Assembly: GCF_000482705.1 (NCBI RefSeq)
Contig: NZ_AXWO01000004.1
Location: 1 to 64,000 of the forward strand
DNA: 64,000 nt
From: Glycomyces arizonensis DSM 44726
GTDB taxonomy: Bacteria > Actinomycetota > Actinomycetes > Mycobacteriales > Micromonosporaceae
Direction of reading: 5' to 3'
The stretch's first letter is position 1; the number at the start of each line of letters is the position of its first letter. The notes under the pieces were generated by a model, which was not told where the DNA came from, made no database searches, and was given only the letters and a program-made list of their open reading frames with translations. Shown piece by piece: positions 50,115 through 58,468 of the stretch. The position numbers were made by a program, and so were the translations under genes.

Positions 50115-51545
50115 CTACACCGTCTCTTCGGTGCGGTCGCCGGACCAGTCGGTGTGGAAGACGCCCTCGCGGTCGACGCGCTTGTAGGTGTGCGCGCCGA
50201 AGAAGTCCCGCTGGCCCTGGATCAGAGCCGCCGGGAGGCGCTTGGAGCGCAGGCCGTCGTAGTAGGCCAGCGCCGACGAGAAGCCCGGCGTCGGGATCCC
50301 GGCCCGCACCGCGGCGGCGACGACGCGGCGCCACGCGTCCTGCGCGTCGGTGACGATCCGCGTGAACTCGGGGGCGGCCAGCAGCGTCGGCAGCTCCGGG
50401 TTCTCGCGCCACGCGGCGGTGATCTTGTCGAGGAACCGCGCCCGGATGATGCACCCGGCCCGCCACAGCGCCGCGCACGAGCCGAGCTCGATGTCCCAGC
50501 CGTACTCGTCGCTGGCCGCGGCGATCTGGTCGAAGCCCTGGGCGTAGGCGACGATCTTCGAGGCGTACAGCGCCTGCCGGACGTCGTCGACGAAGCTCTC
50601 GGGCAGGTCGATCTTCCCGTCGGGGCCGGTCAGGACGCCCACGGCGCCCTCGCGCTGCTTGACGCCGCTGGACAGCGCCCGCGCGAACGTGGCCTCGGCG
50701 ATGCCGGTGACCGGGACGCCGAGGTCGAGGGCGTTCTGGACGGTCCAGCGCCCGGTGCCCTTCTGCCCGGCCTGGTCGAGGATGACGTCCACGAGCGGCT
50801 TGCCGGTGGCGGCGTCGGTGTGGCCGAGGACCTCGGCGGTCACCTCGATGAGGTAGGAGTCGAGGTCGCCGGAGTTCCACTCGGCGAAGATCTTCGCCAG
50901 CTCCGACGGCTCGATGCCGAGCCCGCGCCGCATGAGGTCGTAGGCCTCGCCGATGAGCTGCATGTCGGAGTACTCGATGCCGTTGTGCACCATCTTGACG
51001 AAGTGCCCGGCGCCGTCGGGGCCGAGCCGCGTGCAGCACGGCGTGCCGTCGGGGGCCTTGGCGGCGATGGCCTCCAGGATCGGGCCGAGGCTCTCGTAGG
51101 ACTCCGCCGAGCCGCCGGGCATGATCGCCGGGCCGAGCAGCGCGCCCTCCTCGCCGCCGGAGACGCCGGTGCCGACGAAGTGGATGCCCTTGTCGCGCAG
51201 GGCGGCCTCGCGGCGCCGCGTGTTCTCGAAGTGCGCGTTCCCGCCGTCGATGATCATGTCGCCGGGCTCCATGAGCTCGGCGAGCGAGTCGATGACCGCG
51301 TCGGTGGCGTTCCCGGCCTTCACCATGATCATGGCCTTGCGGGGCCGCTTCAGCGAGGCCACGAAGTCGGCGAGCTCCTCGGAGGGCACGAAGTCGCCCT
51401 CGCCGCCGTGCTCGTCGATGAGCTCGGTGGTCTTGGCGTAGGTGCGGTTGTAGACCGCGACGGTGAAGCCGTGGCGGGCGAAGTTGCGGGCGAGGTTGGA
51501 TCCCATGACGGCCAGCCCGACCACGCCGATGTCGGCGGTTCCCAT
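50115..51545 (-). CDS. gnd: 6-phosphogluconate dehydrogenase, decarboxylating
   Basis: A 476-residue homodimeric enzyme of the oxidative pentose phosphate pathway; it converts 6-phosphogluconate to ribulose 5-phosphate and CO2 with NADP+. IGVVGLAVMGSNLARN (residues 6-21) is the cofactor site, and the NRT after the second strand favours NADP. IIDGGNAHF and GVSGGEEGALLGPAIMPGG are the substrate-binding blocks, and GAGHFVKMVHNGIEYSDMQ contains the catalytic Lys. The long C-terminal helical domain is complete. ATG 51545. This is the long NADP-dependent (GndA-type) form. It is divergent from the cbs gene. Confidence 0.96.
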   Translation of the reverse strand: MGTADIGVVGLAVMGSNLARNFARHGFTVAVYNRTYAKTTELIDEHGGEGDFVPSEELADFVASLKRPRKAMIMVKAGNATDAVIDSLAELMEPGDMIIDGGNAHFENTRRREAALRDKGIHFVGTGVSGGEEGALLGPAIMPGGSAESYESLGPILEAIAAKAPDGTPCCTRLGPDGAGHFVKMVHNGIEYSDMQLIGEAYDLMRRGLGIEPSELAKIFAEWNSGDLDSYLIEVTAEVLGHTDAATGKPLVDVILDQAGQKGTGRWTVQNALDLGVPVTGIAEATFARALSSGVKQREGAVGVLTGPDGKIDLPESFVDDVRQALYASKIVAYAQGFDQIAAASDEYGWDIELGSCAALWRAGCIIRARFLDKITAAWRENPELPTLLAAPEFTRIVTDAQDAWRRVVAAAVRAGIPTPGFSSALAYYDGLRSKRLPAALIQGQRDFFGAHTYKRVDREGVFHTDWSGDRTEETV

Positions 51546-51740
51546 GTTGTCTCCCTACTGGTTCGAGCGACTCCCTGGAGCCGTGTTGCCATTGCGTGTG
51601 TGCTTCGTGATTCTCGCGGAACCGCCTCGCGGTGGAGCCGCCACGGCACATCGTATCCACGCTGCGGGATCGGGGCGGACCCGACGATGACACGGCCCCG
51701 ACTGCGGACGGGGCGCCCGGCAGGGGCCTAGGCTGGGGGC

Positions 51741-53105
51741 GTGCAGTATTACGACTCGGTGCTCGACCTCATCGGCGACACCCCGCTGGTGCGGCTGAAC
51801 GCGGTCACCGACGGGGTGGCCGCCACGGTGCTCGCGAAGATCGAGTACCTCAACCCCGGCGGTTCGGTCAAGGACCGCATCGCCCAGCGCATGATCGACG
51901 AGGCCGAGGCCTCCGGCGCCCTGAAGGCGGGCGGGACGATCGTGGAGCCGACGAGCGGGAACACCGGCGTCGGCCTGGCGATGGTGGCCCAGCGGCGCGG
52001 CTACCGGTGCGTGTTCGTCTGCCCGGACAAGGTCTCCGAGGACAAGCGGAACGTGCTCAAGGCCTACGGCGCCGAGGTCGTGGTGTGCCCCACCGCGGTC
52101 GACCCGGAGGACCCGCGCTCCTACTACAAGGTCTCGGACCGGCTCTTGACCGAGATCGAGGGCTCGTGGAAGCCCGACCAGTACTCGAACCCGGCGAACC
52201 CGGCCTCGCACTACCACCGGACCGGGCCCGAGCTGTGGGCGCAGACCGAGGGCCGCCTGACGCACTTCGTGGCCGGGATCGGCACCGGCGGCACCATCAC
52301 CGGCACCGGCAAGTACCTCAAGGAGGCCTCCGAGGGCCGGGTCAGGATCGTCGGCGCCGACCCCGAGGGATCCGTCTACTCCGGAGGGACGGGGCGCCCG
52401 TACCTGGTGGAGGGCGTCGGCGAGGACTTCTGGCCCGAGAACTACGACGCCGGGCTCCCCGACGAGATCGTGGAGGTCACCGACGCCGAGGCGTTCGAGA
52501 TGACCCGCCGCCTCGCCCGCGAGGAGGGCCTCCTGGTGGGCGGCTCCTCGGGCATGGCCGTGGTGGGCGCGCTCGCGGTGGCCCGCAAGGCGGGGCCAGA
52601 GGCGGTGGTCGTGGTGCTCCTGCCCGACGGCGGCCGCGGCTACCTCTCGAAGATCTTCAACGACGAGTGGATGACCGAGTTCGGGTTCCTGGGCGCGGGC
52701 GGCGACGTCACCGTCGCCGAGGTCCTGGCCGGCAAGGGCGGCGAGATCCCCGAGCTGGTCCACGTGCACCCCAACGACACCGTGCGCGAGGCGATCGACA
52801 TCATGCGCCAGTACGGGGTGAGCCAGATGCCGGTGCTCAAGGCCGAGCCGCCGGTGATGAGCGGCGAGGTGGCCGGGGCGGTGGCCGAGCGGGATCTGAT
52901 GGACGCGCTGTTCAAGGGCGAGGCGACGCTGCACGACCCGATCGAGCGGCATGTCGGCAGGCCGCTGCCGACGATCGGCTCGGGCGAGCGGGTCGACCGG
53001 GCGGTGGAGGTGTTGGAGAACCACGACGCGCTCATGGTCTTCACCGAGGGCAAGCCGACCGGCGTGCTCACGAGGCAGGACCTGCTCGGCTACGTCGAGC
53101 GGTAG
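51741..53105 (+). CDS. cbs: Cystathionine beta-synthase with C-terminal CBS pair
   Basis: A 454-residue PLP enzyme starting at GTG 51741. The catalytic domain has the PLP Lys44 in NPGGSVKDRIA, the substrate loop PTSGNTGVGLA, and GIGTGGTITGTGKYL for phosphate binding. Residues about 330-450 form two CBS domains (VHVHPNDTVREAIDIM and the final TGVLTRQDLLGYV), a regulatory module that binds adenosyl compounds. It condenses serine and homocysteine to cystathionine (or acts as a cysteine synthase). A 195-bp divergent gap separates it from gnd. Confidence 0.94.
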   Translation: MQYYDSVLDLIGDTPLVRLNAVTDGVAATVLAKIEYLNPGGSVKDRIAQRMIDEAEASGALKAGGTIVEPTSGNTGVGLAMVAQRRGYRCVFVCPDKVSEDKRNVLKAYGAEVVVCPTAVDPEDPRSYYKVSDRLLTEIEGSWKPDQYSNPANPASHYHRTGPELWAQTEGRLTHFVAGIGTGGTITGTGKYLKEASEGRVRIVGADPEGSVYSGGTGRPYLVEGVGEDFWPENYDAGLPDEIVEVTDAEAFEMTRRLAREEGLLVGGSSGMAVVGALAVARKAGPEAVVVVLLPDGGRGYLSKIFNDEWMTEFGFLGAGGDVTVAEVLAGKGGEIPELVHVHPNDTVREAIDIMRQYGVSQMPVLKAEPPVMSGEVAGAVAERDLMDALFKGEATLHDPIERHVGRPLPTIGSGERVDRAVEVLENHDALMVFTEGKPTGVLTRQDLLGYVER

Positions 53106-53285
53106 TCACTCCTCGCCGTGAAACGGTGAACAACCCGTACTGATGGCGGTTGCCCGGCCGTGGGAGCGGTGGGCAAATCGGGTGAGAGGGAATTTTCGGC
53201 GTCGGAGGGCTTGACATGGCATCGGCGTATGGACAACCATGATTGTAATTTCTTTAAGGAATATTTACGAATCATGGAGGGCGCC

Positions 53286-54500
53286 TTGAACCGCACCCGA
53301 AGAGCGGCGCTGATCGCCGCCTCCGCCCTGGTGGCCGCCACCGCCGCGGCCGTCCCGATCGCCTTCGCCACGGGCGCCTCCGCCGAGGCCGCCTGCGAAG
53401 GCGCCCCCTGGCGGGCCGACGAGATCTACGTCGGCGGCGACCTCGTCAGCCACGAGGACCAGGAGTACCGCGCCAAGTGGTGGACCACCGGCGAGGAACC
53501 CGGCACCACCGGCCAGTGGGGCGTGTGGGAGCCCCTCGGCGCCTGCGACGGCGCCGACGACCCCACCGATCCGACCGACCCGCCCACCACCGACGAGCCG
53601 ACCGATCCCCCGACCGGCGACGGCGACGCCACCCTCACCGGCTACTGGCACAACTTCGACAACGGCTCGGGCACGATGCACCTCTCGGAGGTCCCCGAGG
53701 AGTACGACATCATCGCCGTGGCCTTCGCCGAGGCCGTCGCCAGCCCCACCGGCGCCGTCGACTTCGCGCTCGACCCGGTGCTGAACTACGCCGAGGCCGA
53801 TTTCAAGGCCGACATCGCCGCCATCCAGGCCGAGGGCCGCAAGGTCATCATCTCCGTCGGCGGTGAGCGGGGCAACGTCATCGTCAACGACACCGCCAGC
53901 GCGAACGCCTTCGCCGACTCGATCCTGTCCCTGATGGACGAATACGGCTTCGACGGCGTCGACATCGACCTCGAGCACGGCATCAACGCCGCGGCGCTGG
54001 AGACCGCGATGCGCCGCATCCACGCCTCGGCCGGATCGAGCCTGGTCTACACGATGGCCCCGCAGACCATCGAGTTCCAGTACACCAGCGGCGGCTACCG
54101 CGACCTCGCGGTCAACACCAAGGACATCCTGACCATCGTCAACATGCAGTACTACAACTCGGGCACCATGCTCGGCTGCGACGACCAGGTCTACGGCCAG
54201 GGCGATGTCGACTTCATCACCGCCCAGGCCTGCATCCAGCTGGAGGCCGGGCTCGACCCGAGCCAGGTGGGTCTCGGCCTGCCCGCCGTCCCGAGCGCGG
54301 CGAGCAGCGGCTACGTCGACCCGTCGATGGTCAACGACGCCCTCGACTGCCTCTCCCGGCTCGTCAACTGCGGCGACTTCACGCCCGATCAGGCCTACCC
54401 GGGCATCGGCGGCGCCATGACCTGGTCGATCAACTGGGACGCCACGAGCGGCTACCACTTCGCGAACACCGTGGCCGGCCACTTCGCCACCCTCCCGTGA
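53286..54500 (+). CDS. Secreted GH18 chitinase with carbohydrate-binding module
   Basis: A 404-residue secreted enzyme. The start TTG 53286 has GGAGGG 5 nt upstream; an ATG at 53274 is an alternative with poor spacing. A signal peptide (NRTRRAALIAASALVAA, ending near residue 36) precedes a CBM5/12 chitin-binding module (WRADEIYVGGDLVSHEDQEYRAKWW is the core), a Thr/Pro/Asp linker, then the GH18 barrel. The catalytic motif D-x-x-D-x-D-x-E is FDGVDIDLE, and MQYYN is the substrate-binding tail of the barrel. It hydrolyses chitin outside the cell. No DasR-type operator was recognised upstream. Confidence 0.93.
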   Translation: MNRTRRAALIAASALVAATAAAVPIAFATGASAEAACEGAPWRADEIYVGGDLVSHEDQEYRAKWWTTGEEPGTTGQWGVWEPLGACDGADDPTDPTDPPTTDEPTDPPTGDGDATLTGYWHNFDNGSGTMHLSEVPEEYDIIAVAFAEAVASPTGAVDFALDPVLNYAEADFKADIAAIQAEGRKVIISVGGERGNVIVNDTASANAFADSILSLMDEYGFDGVDIDLEHGINAAALETAMRRIHASAGSSLVYTMAPQTIEFQYTSGGYRDLAVNTKDILTIVNMQYYNSGTMLGCDDQVYGQGDVDFITAQACIQLEAGLDPSQVGLGLPAVPSAASSGYVDPSMVNDALDCLSRLVNCGDFTPDQAYPGIGGAMTWSINWDATSGYHFANTVAGHFATLP

Positions 54501-54527
54501 CCCGCTGAATCCGTGTCGGCGGGCACG

Positions 54528-54572
54528 AGGCGGCGGGGCCGACGTCCCATGAGGACGCCGGCCCCGCCGCCT
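54528..54572. terminator. Bidirectional terminator between chitinase and MHYT genes
   Basis: A 14-bp outer stem, AGGCGGCGGGGCCG (54528-54541) with its complement (54559-54572), and an inner CGTCC/GGACG stem. It covers almost the whole gap between the convergent genes. Confidence 0.85.
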
Positions 54573-54577
54573 GCGGC

Positions 54578-55357
54578 CTACCGAAGCCCGGGCTCCATGC
54601 CCTGCTCGATGGCCGCGAGCCGCTGCTCGGTTCGCAGCTCCTCGGGGGTCGGGACGGTGACCACCGTGAAGATGAGGAACAGCAGCACGATCGCCGTCAG
54701 GGTCGCCATCGGGAAGATCATGTCGATCGAGTGGGCGCCGTGGAGCGGCTCGCTGGTGGTCCCGGTGGTGCGCACGCCCATCATGGCCGTGTAGTGCAGC
54801 AGGTTGACCGCCAAGGCCATCACCGCGGCGGCCAACCACATCGACGAGGTCCGTTCGAGCCGCCACGCCAGCCACAGCGACACGGTCGCGGCGCCGACCG
54901 CGATGGCGACGGCCGCGGCGACGAAGCCGGTCTCGTTGCGCAGCTCGACGTTGGAGTTGATGGCGGCCATGCCGGTGTAGTGCATGGCGGCGATGCCGAC
55001 GCCGGTGAACAGGCCGGCCGCGAGCAGCTTCACCGTCGAGTACCGGCCCAGGCCGATGATGAGCAGGCCGCAGGCGACGACGGCGACGGCGAGGAGTGCG
55101 CTGAGCACGGTCAGGCCCGGGTCGTAGCGCAATTCGGCGTCGGTGATGGTGAAGCCGAGCATGGCCACGAAGTGCATGACCCAGATGCCGGTGCCGCCGA
55201 GGGCGAACGCGGCGAGGAAGAGCCACAGGACCCGGCGCCCGCCGGTGGCCTGGCGGCGGGCGTGCCTGGCCAGGAGCAGGCCGAGCGCGGAGCCGGTCAT
55301 GGAGACCAGGAAGGCGATCGGAAGGGTGAGGTATCCATAGGAGAAGTGGTCGATCAT
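54578..55357 (-). CDS. MHYT-domain membrane sensor
   Basis: A 259-residue membrane protein from ATG 55357 with about seven helices. Three copies of the His motif lie at membrane faces: VMHFVAM, AMHYTGM and LLHYTAM. Each MHYT unit spans two helices. In known MHYT proteins, these residues are thought to bind copper and sense oxygen, CO or NO. Here no output domain (GGDEF, EAL or kinase) is fused, so it would need a separate partner. The C-terminal tail is charged and short. No partner gene is adjacent. Confidence 0.88.
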   Translation of the reverse strand: MIDHFSYGYLTLPIAFLVSMTGSALGLLLARHARRQATGGRRVLWLFLAAFALGGTGIWVMHFVAMLGFTITDAELRYDPGLTVLSALLAVAVVACGLLIIGLGRYSTVKLLAAGLFTGVGIAAMHYTGMAAINSNVELRNETGFVAAAVAIAVGAATVSLWLAWRLERTSSMWLAAAVMALAVNLLHYTAMMGVRTTGTTSEPLHGAHSIDMIFPMATLTAIVLLFLIFTVVTVPTPEELRTEQRLAAIEQGMEPGLR

Positions 55358-55677
55358 TTCGGGCTCCGGGGAAGTAGGATCGGAACGGCTGCGGCCCGAA
55401 TGCTGAGCAGTCTTCCGAAGCCTACAACCGGCAATTCGACAACGGTTTCTCCGAGTGTTCCGTTTACGGCGCCTTCTACCTCCGATTGACCGGTATAAAT
55501 GTCTACCTTGGGTGTTATGCCTGGTGGAAGCGTGTCCATGGGGGCGGTAAATAGGTCTTAAACAGCATTCGCCCGACAATAGAATGTCATTCCCCCGACA
55601 AATGGCGAGCCGATTCTGTCCGTTCGAATTGAACCGGACAATTGCCTGTGATTCACTTCATCTCCCGCCATTTGCAT
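55358..55677. other. AT-richer non-coding stretch, no gene recognised
   Basis: No supported gene. The composition is lower in G+C than the flanks (55500-55680), which fits the promoter zone of the MHYT gene followed by the decayed edge of the IS remnant. Confidence 0.35.
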
Positions 55678-55730
55678 CCATTGAGCCTTTTCAGGCAACG
55701 GGTCATGTGCGTTGAGTGAGGATGAGTCGG
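55678..55730. repeat. IS-end remnant, copy A of an inverted pair
   Basis: A 53-nt sequence matching, in opposite orientation, 57848-57900 at 49 of 53 positions. It contains the end of the transposase frame and the small hairpin GCC-TTTTCA-GGC. Confidence 0.8.
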
Positions 55731-55951
55731 TTCCGCTCCCGCTGGTCCTCGCTGAGCTTGCCGTCCTTGGGGACCTTCTCGGGCACGACCACGGCCGGGA
55801 AGGCCCGGAGCTTCTCGTACCCGAGATCGGCCAGGACCAGCAGCCGTTCGGGCTCCTCGACGCCGATGTCGAGCAGGGCGATCTCGGCTTCGACACCGGT
55901 CTTGCCGGCGGTGTTGGCGTCGTGCTCGCGGACGGGCCTCGCCTCGGACAC
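55703..55951 (-). pseudogene. IS5-like DDE transposase fragment, C-terminal
   Basis: An 82-codon frame. From about residue 20 it reads VLADLGYEKLRAFPAVVVPE and then KVPKDGKLSEDQRERNRLIL, which is the block following the second catalytic Asp (ADKGY-like) in IS5/IS1182-type transposases of actinomycetes (compare the usual ...GGELTPEQRERNR...). The remainder upstream is absent and the conserved ending with VEHAI is missing. It cannot be functional. The sequence at its end is duplicated in inverted orientation about 2.1 kb away. Confidence 0.68.
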
Positions 55952-56008
55952 CCACGGTGGATACCCGTCTGGCGCGGGCGCGGGCGCGGAGCGGAGTGCT
56001 GCGCCCGG

Positions 56009-56563
56009 TCACTCGAAGAGGCTGAGCACCATGGCGATCATGGCTTCGACATCGGCGTCGGCCATCGGGCGGCCCGTCATGCCCATGCGGTGGAGGAGGG
56101 TACCCGTGATGACGTCGATGAAGAGCACGATGCGCTGCTCGGACTCGCCCAGGTAGTCCTTGAGCACGATCAGGTAGGGCTCCTGGAATCTCGTGGAGAG
56201 GAGTTCCCGGAGCGCGGCGTCGTTGACCGCGTCGCTGAAGACGCCCGCGAAGGCGGCGCCGACACCCGGTTCGCCGACCTTGGCCGCGAGCCAGCGGACC
56301 GCCTGCGCGAGGGCCGCTGGCCGGTCCTGCCCCAAGGCCGGCATCGGGCTGAAGGCGTCCAAGAGGGTGTCGATGATGAGCGCCCCCTTGGAGGGCCACC
56401 GCCGGTAGAGGGTGGTCTTCGCGGTTCCGGCCGCCGCGGCGATGCGGTCCATGGTCGCGCCCGCGTAACCGAGCTCGTCGACCATGCGAAGCGTGGCCGC
56501 GAAGACGGCCGCATTCAGGTCCGAGCGCGGCCGCCCGGCTGAGGACGAGGTGGATGCCTGCAC
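56009..56563 (-). CDS. TetR-family transcriptional regulator
   Basis: A 184-residue regulator starting at GTG 56563. A basic leader (SAGRPRSDLNAAV) precedes the helix-turn-helix (ATMDRIAAAAGTAKTTLYRRW, then PSKGALI). The C-terminal helical half resembles TetR_C_16-type domains (FAGVFSDAVND and DVITGTLLHRMGMTGRP). It is divergent from an alpha/beta-hydrolase gene across a 25-bp palindrome, so the pair is a self-contained regulated module. Both genes lie between inverted IS-end remnants. Confidence 0.9.
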   Translation of the reverse strand: MQASTSSSAGRPRSDLNAAVFAATLRMVDELGYAGATMDRIAAAAGTAKTTLYRRWPSKGALIIDTLLDAFSPMPALGQDRPAALAQAVRWLAAKVGEPGVGAAFAGVFSDAVNDAALRELLSTRFQEPYLIVLKDYLGESEQRIVLFIDVITGTLLHRMGMTGRPMADADVEAMIAMVLSLFE

Positions 56564-56582
56564 CCGGACAGGCTATCCTGAG

Positions 56583-56607
56583 ATTACGATACTTCTAGTA
56601 GCGTAAT
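56583..56607. promoter_or_regulatory. TetR operator candidate, 25-bp inverted repeat
   Basis: ATTACG-a-TACT-tct-AGTA-g-CGTAAT, with paired outer 6-bp and inner 4-bp arms, lies between the divergent TetR and hydrolase genes. Confidence 0.8.
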
Positions 56608-56624
56608 TGAGATCGGAGAAAGCC

Positions 56625-57590
56625 ATGTCCGCAACACCCCACCTCGGCGTCCGAGTCCTCATGAAGGACAAGGTCGATTGGGACTCGGTCGGCGGCGACG
56701 AGGTCGTCGCGATGCGGGCGAAGACCGAGAAACTGCTGGCCTCGCCCTTGCTGCGGTTCGTCGCCGGGCGGCCCGACCGCGGTGCCTGCGTCAAAGAGCA
56801 CTTCCTCGACCTGCCGGGACGGCGGCTGCGGCTGCGAGTGTTCCGCCCGGTCACGGCAGAGGGACCGCTGCCGCTGGTCCTGTCGTTCCACGGCGGCGGC
56901 TTCATCGCGGGCCTGCCCGAGCAGAACGACTGGGTGAACAGCCGCGTGTCCGCCGCACTCGGTGCGGTCGTCGTCGGAGTGGACTATCGGCTCGCCCCCG
57001 AACACCCGCTCCCCGAGCCGGTCGAGGACGGCAGTGCCGCGCTCGATGCGCTCGCGGAGGACCCGTTCGGCTGGGGCGTCGATCCCGAGAACATCGCGGT
57101 ATTCGGCGAGAGCGCGGGCGGAACCATCGCGTCCTTGCTCGCGCTGCGCTCGCGCGAAGAAGGTCCGAGGGTGCGGGCCCAGGTGCTCGCCTACCCGGCC
57201 ACCGACTGGTCCGAGACGCGCGCCGACTACCCCTCACTGGAGTTGAACGGCCGCAATCCCGGGCTCTCGCTCCCGAAGTGGCGCAAGTCGGCCGAGCTCG
57301 CCGTGTCTCCAGGCGACGACGGGAACGACTACTCCCCCGTCAAATTCGCGAGCCTCGCCGGTGCGCCACCCTCGCTGGTCGTGGTCGGCGCTCTCGACGC
57401 GGCGCTGGACCACGGGCGCCGGTACGTCGAGCGCTTGCAGTCCGACGGGACCGAGGCCCGGGTCCTGGTGTACCCCAGGGCGACCCACGGTTTTGTGAGC
57501 ACTCCCGGGCTGGTGCCGGCCGCGCGCCCCGCCCGCGACGCGATCGTCGCGTTCCTGGCCGAGCGGCTGCGGCCGACCGTTCGCCGCTAG
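56625..57590 (+). CDS. Alpha/beta hydrolase, HSL (GDXG) family
   Basis: A 321-residue esterase. ATG 56625 follows GGAG at spacing 7; an upstream ATG at 56607 lies in the operator. LSFHGGGFIAG is the oxyanion-hole HGGG motif, VDYRLAPEHPLPEP the conserved YRLAPE block, GESAGGTIAS the nucleophile elbow with GESAG, GALDAALDHG the Asp, and RATHGFV the His. The triad is complete. Such enzymes hydrolyse short-chain or aromatic esters and are often induced by their substrate through a TetR repressor, as is probable here. Confidence 0.9.
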   Translation: MSATPHLGVRVLMKDKVDWDSVGGDEVVAMRAKTEKLLASPLLRFVAGRPDRGACVKEHFLDLPGRRLRLRVFRPVTAEGPLPLVLSFHGGGFIAGLPEQNDWVNSRVSAALGAVVVGVDYRLAPEHPLPEPVEDGSAALDALAEDPFGWGVDPENIAVFGESAGGTIASLLALRSREEGPRVRAQVLAYPATDWSETRADYPSLELNGRNPGLSLPKWRKSAELAVSPGDDGNDYSPVKFASLAGAPPSLVVVGALDAALDHGRRYVERLQSDGTEARVLVYPRATHGFVSTPGLVPAARPARDAIVAFLAERLRPTVRR

Positions 57591-57967
57591 GGCCTGCTCT
57601 ATGCGTCCCGGCGGTGTCGGGGCCGAGTCCATTCGGCCGCTCGCAATGCGAATGTACGGCTCGAAAGCGTCGCCGAATCCGCGGAAGGCCCTCCAAATAC
57701 CGGTGTTGTATATGGAGGGCCGGCAACGCGGCGAGCGGGCAAATAGGCCGGGCTCGGACCGCCCGGATGCACAGGACAGGCCCACCCCTGGCGGATCGGC
57801 ACCATCGCCCGCGCCCGCCTGGCCTTCCATCGAATCGAACGTCCTCGCCGACTCATCCTCGCTCAACGCACATGACACGTTGCCCGAAAAGGCTCATTGG
57901 CGGCCCGCGGTCGGGCTCGGGGGCGGCTCCCTCGACGGCGGGCGGGCGCGAGAGGTTAAAGTCCCGT
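57591..57967. other. Intergenic containing the second IS-end remnant
   Basis: No supported gene. Copy B of the IS-end repeat lies at 57848-57900. The rest is unremarkable. Confidence 0.4.
57848..57900. repeat. IS-end remnant, copy B of an inverted pair
   Basis: Matches the reverse complement of 55678-55730 at 49 of 53 positions. Only this end is preserved here; the flanking transposase code of copy A is absent. Confidence 0.8.
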
Positions 57968-58390
57968 ATGACCATGAACGATGACGAACAGATCGTCCGC
58001 TCAGCCGTCGCCGCGCCCGCGCAGCTGCCCGAAGACGTCATGGACCGGCTCGGCGACGAGCGCGTGACCGTCCTCCTCAGTGCCGCGACGGCGGTGGCCC
58101 TCCAGCGCCGGTTCCCATCGGAGCCCAGCCGCGAGCGGGTGCTCGAATTCACCGACGCGCTCCACGCGCGCTTCCCCGCCGCCTCCCTCATCCAACCGGC
58201 CGTGGTCGAGGCCCTCGTCGGCTTCGCGTTCGGCCGCGGCCGCTCCGCCGAGGGCGTCTCGGCCGACGACCTCCGCACCGGGCTGCTCGTGCTGCCCTAC
58301 GCCGTCGCCTCGGAGGAGGACCTCGAAGGCGAGGCGCTCGACGGGTTCGTCACCGAAGTGCTCCAGTCCGTCTACGCCTCTGAGGAATAG
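57968..58390 (+). CDS. Hypothetical protein, 140 aa
   Basis: Not recognised. From ATG 57968 it is a soluble, mostly helical protein (DVMDRLGDERVTVLLSAATAVALQ and FTDALHARFPAASLIQPAVVEALVG, both amphipathic helices). An acidic C-terminus ends in VYASEE. There is no signal peptide and no Cys or His cluster. Codon use is like that of core genes. It is convergent with the fumarase gene and ends at a strong terminator. The function cannot be inferred from the neighbours. Confidence 0.6.
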   Translation: MTMNDDEQIVRSAVAAPAQLPEDVMDRLGDERVTVLLSAATAVALQRRFPSEPSRERVLEFTDALHARFPAASLIQPAVVEALVGFAFGRGRSAEGVSADDLRTGLLVLPYAVASEEDLEGEALDGFVTEVLQSVYASEE

Positions 58391-58399
58391 GTAGCGCGC

Positions 58400-58434
58400 G
58401 GACGGGGCCCGCCGCCGAGCGGCGGGCCCCGTCC
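58400..58434. terminator. Strong bidirectional terminator before the fumarase gene end
   Basis: A perfect 16-bp GC stem (GGACGGGGCCCGCCGC and its complement) around a CGA loop, between convergent genes ending at 58390 and 58469. Confidence 0.92.
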
Positions 58435-58468
58435 GATGTCGCGTCGATCCCCTTACGACACTGTCCTC

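Noticed and set aside
53106-53285. DasR or chitin-responsive operator before the chitinase
   Set aside because: No ACTGGTCTAGACCACT-like sequence or known direct repeat was found. A TTGACA at 53211 lacks a convincing -10 at the right spacing.
53265-55226. A 653-codon minus-strand frame over the chitinase and MHYT genes
   Set aside because: It spans two well-supported genes and a terminator, and its product has no recognisable fold.
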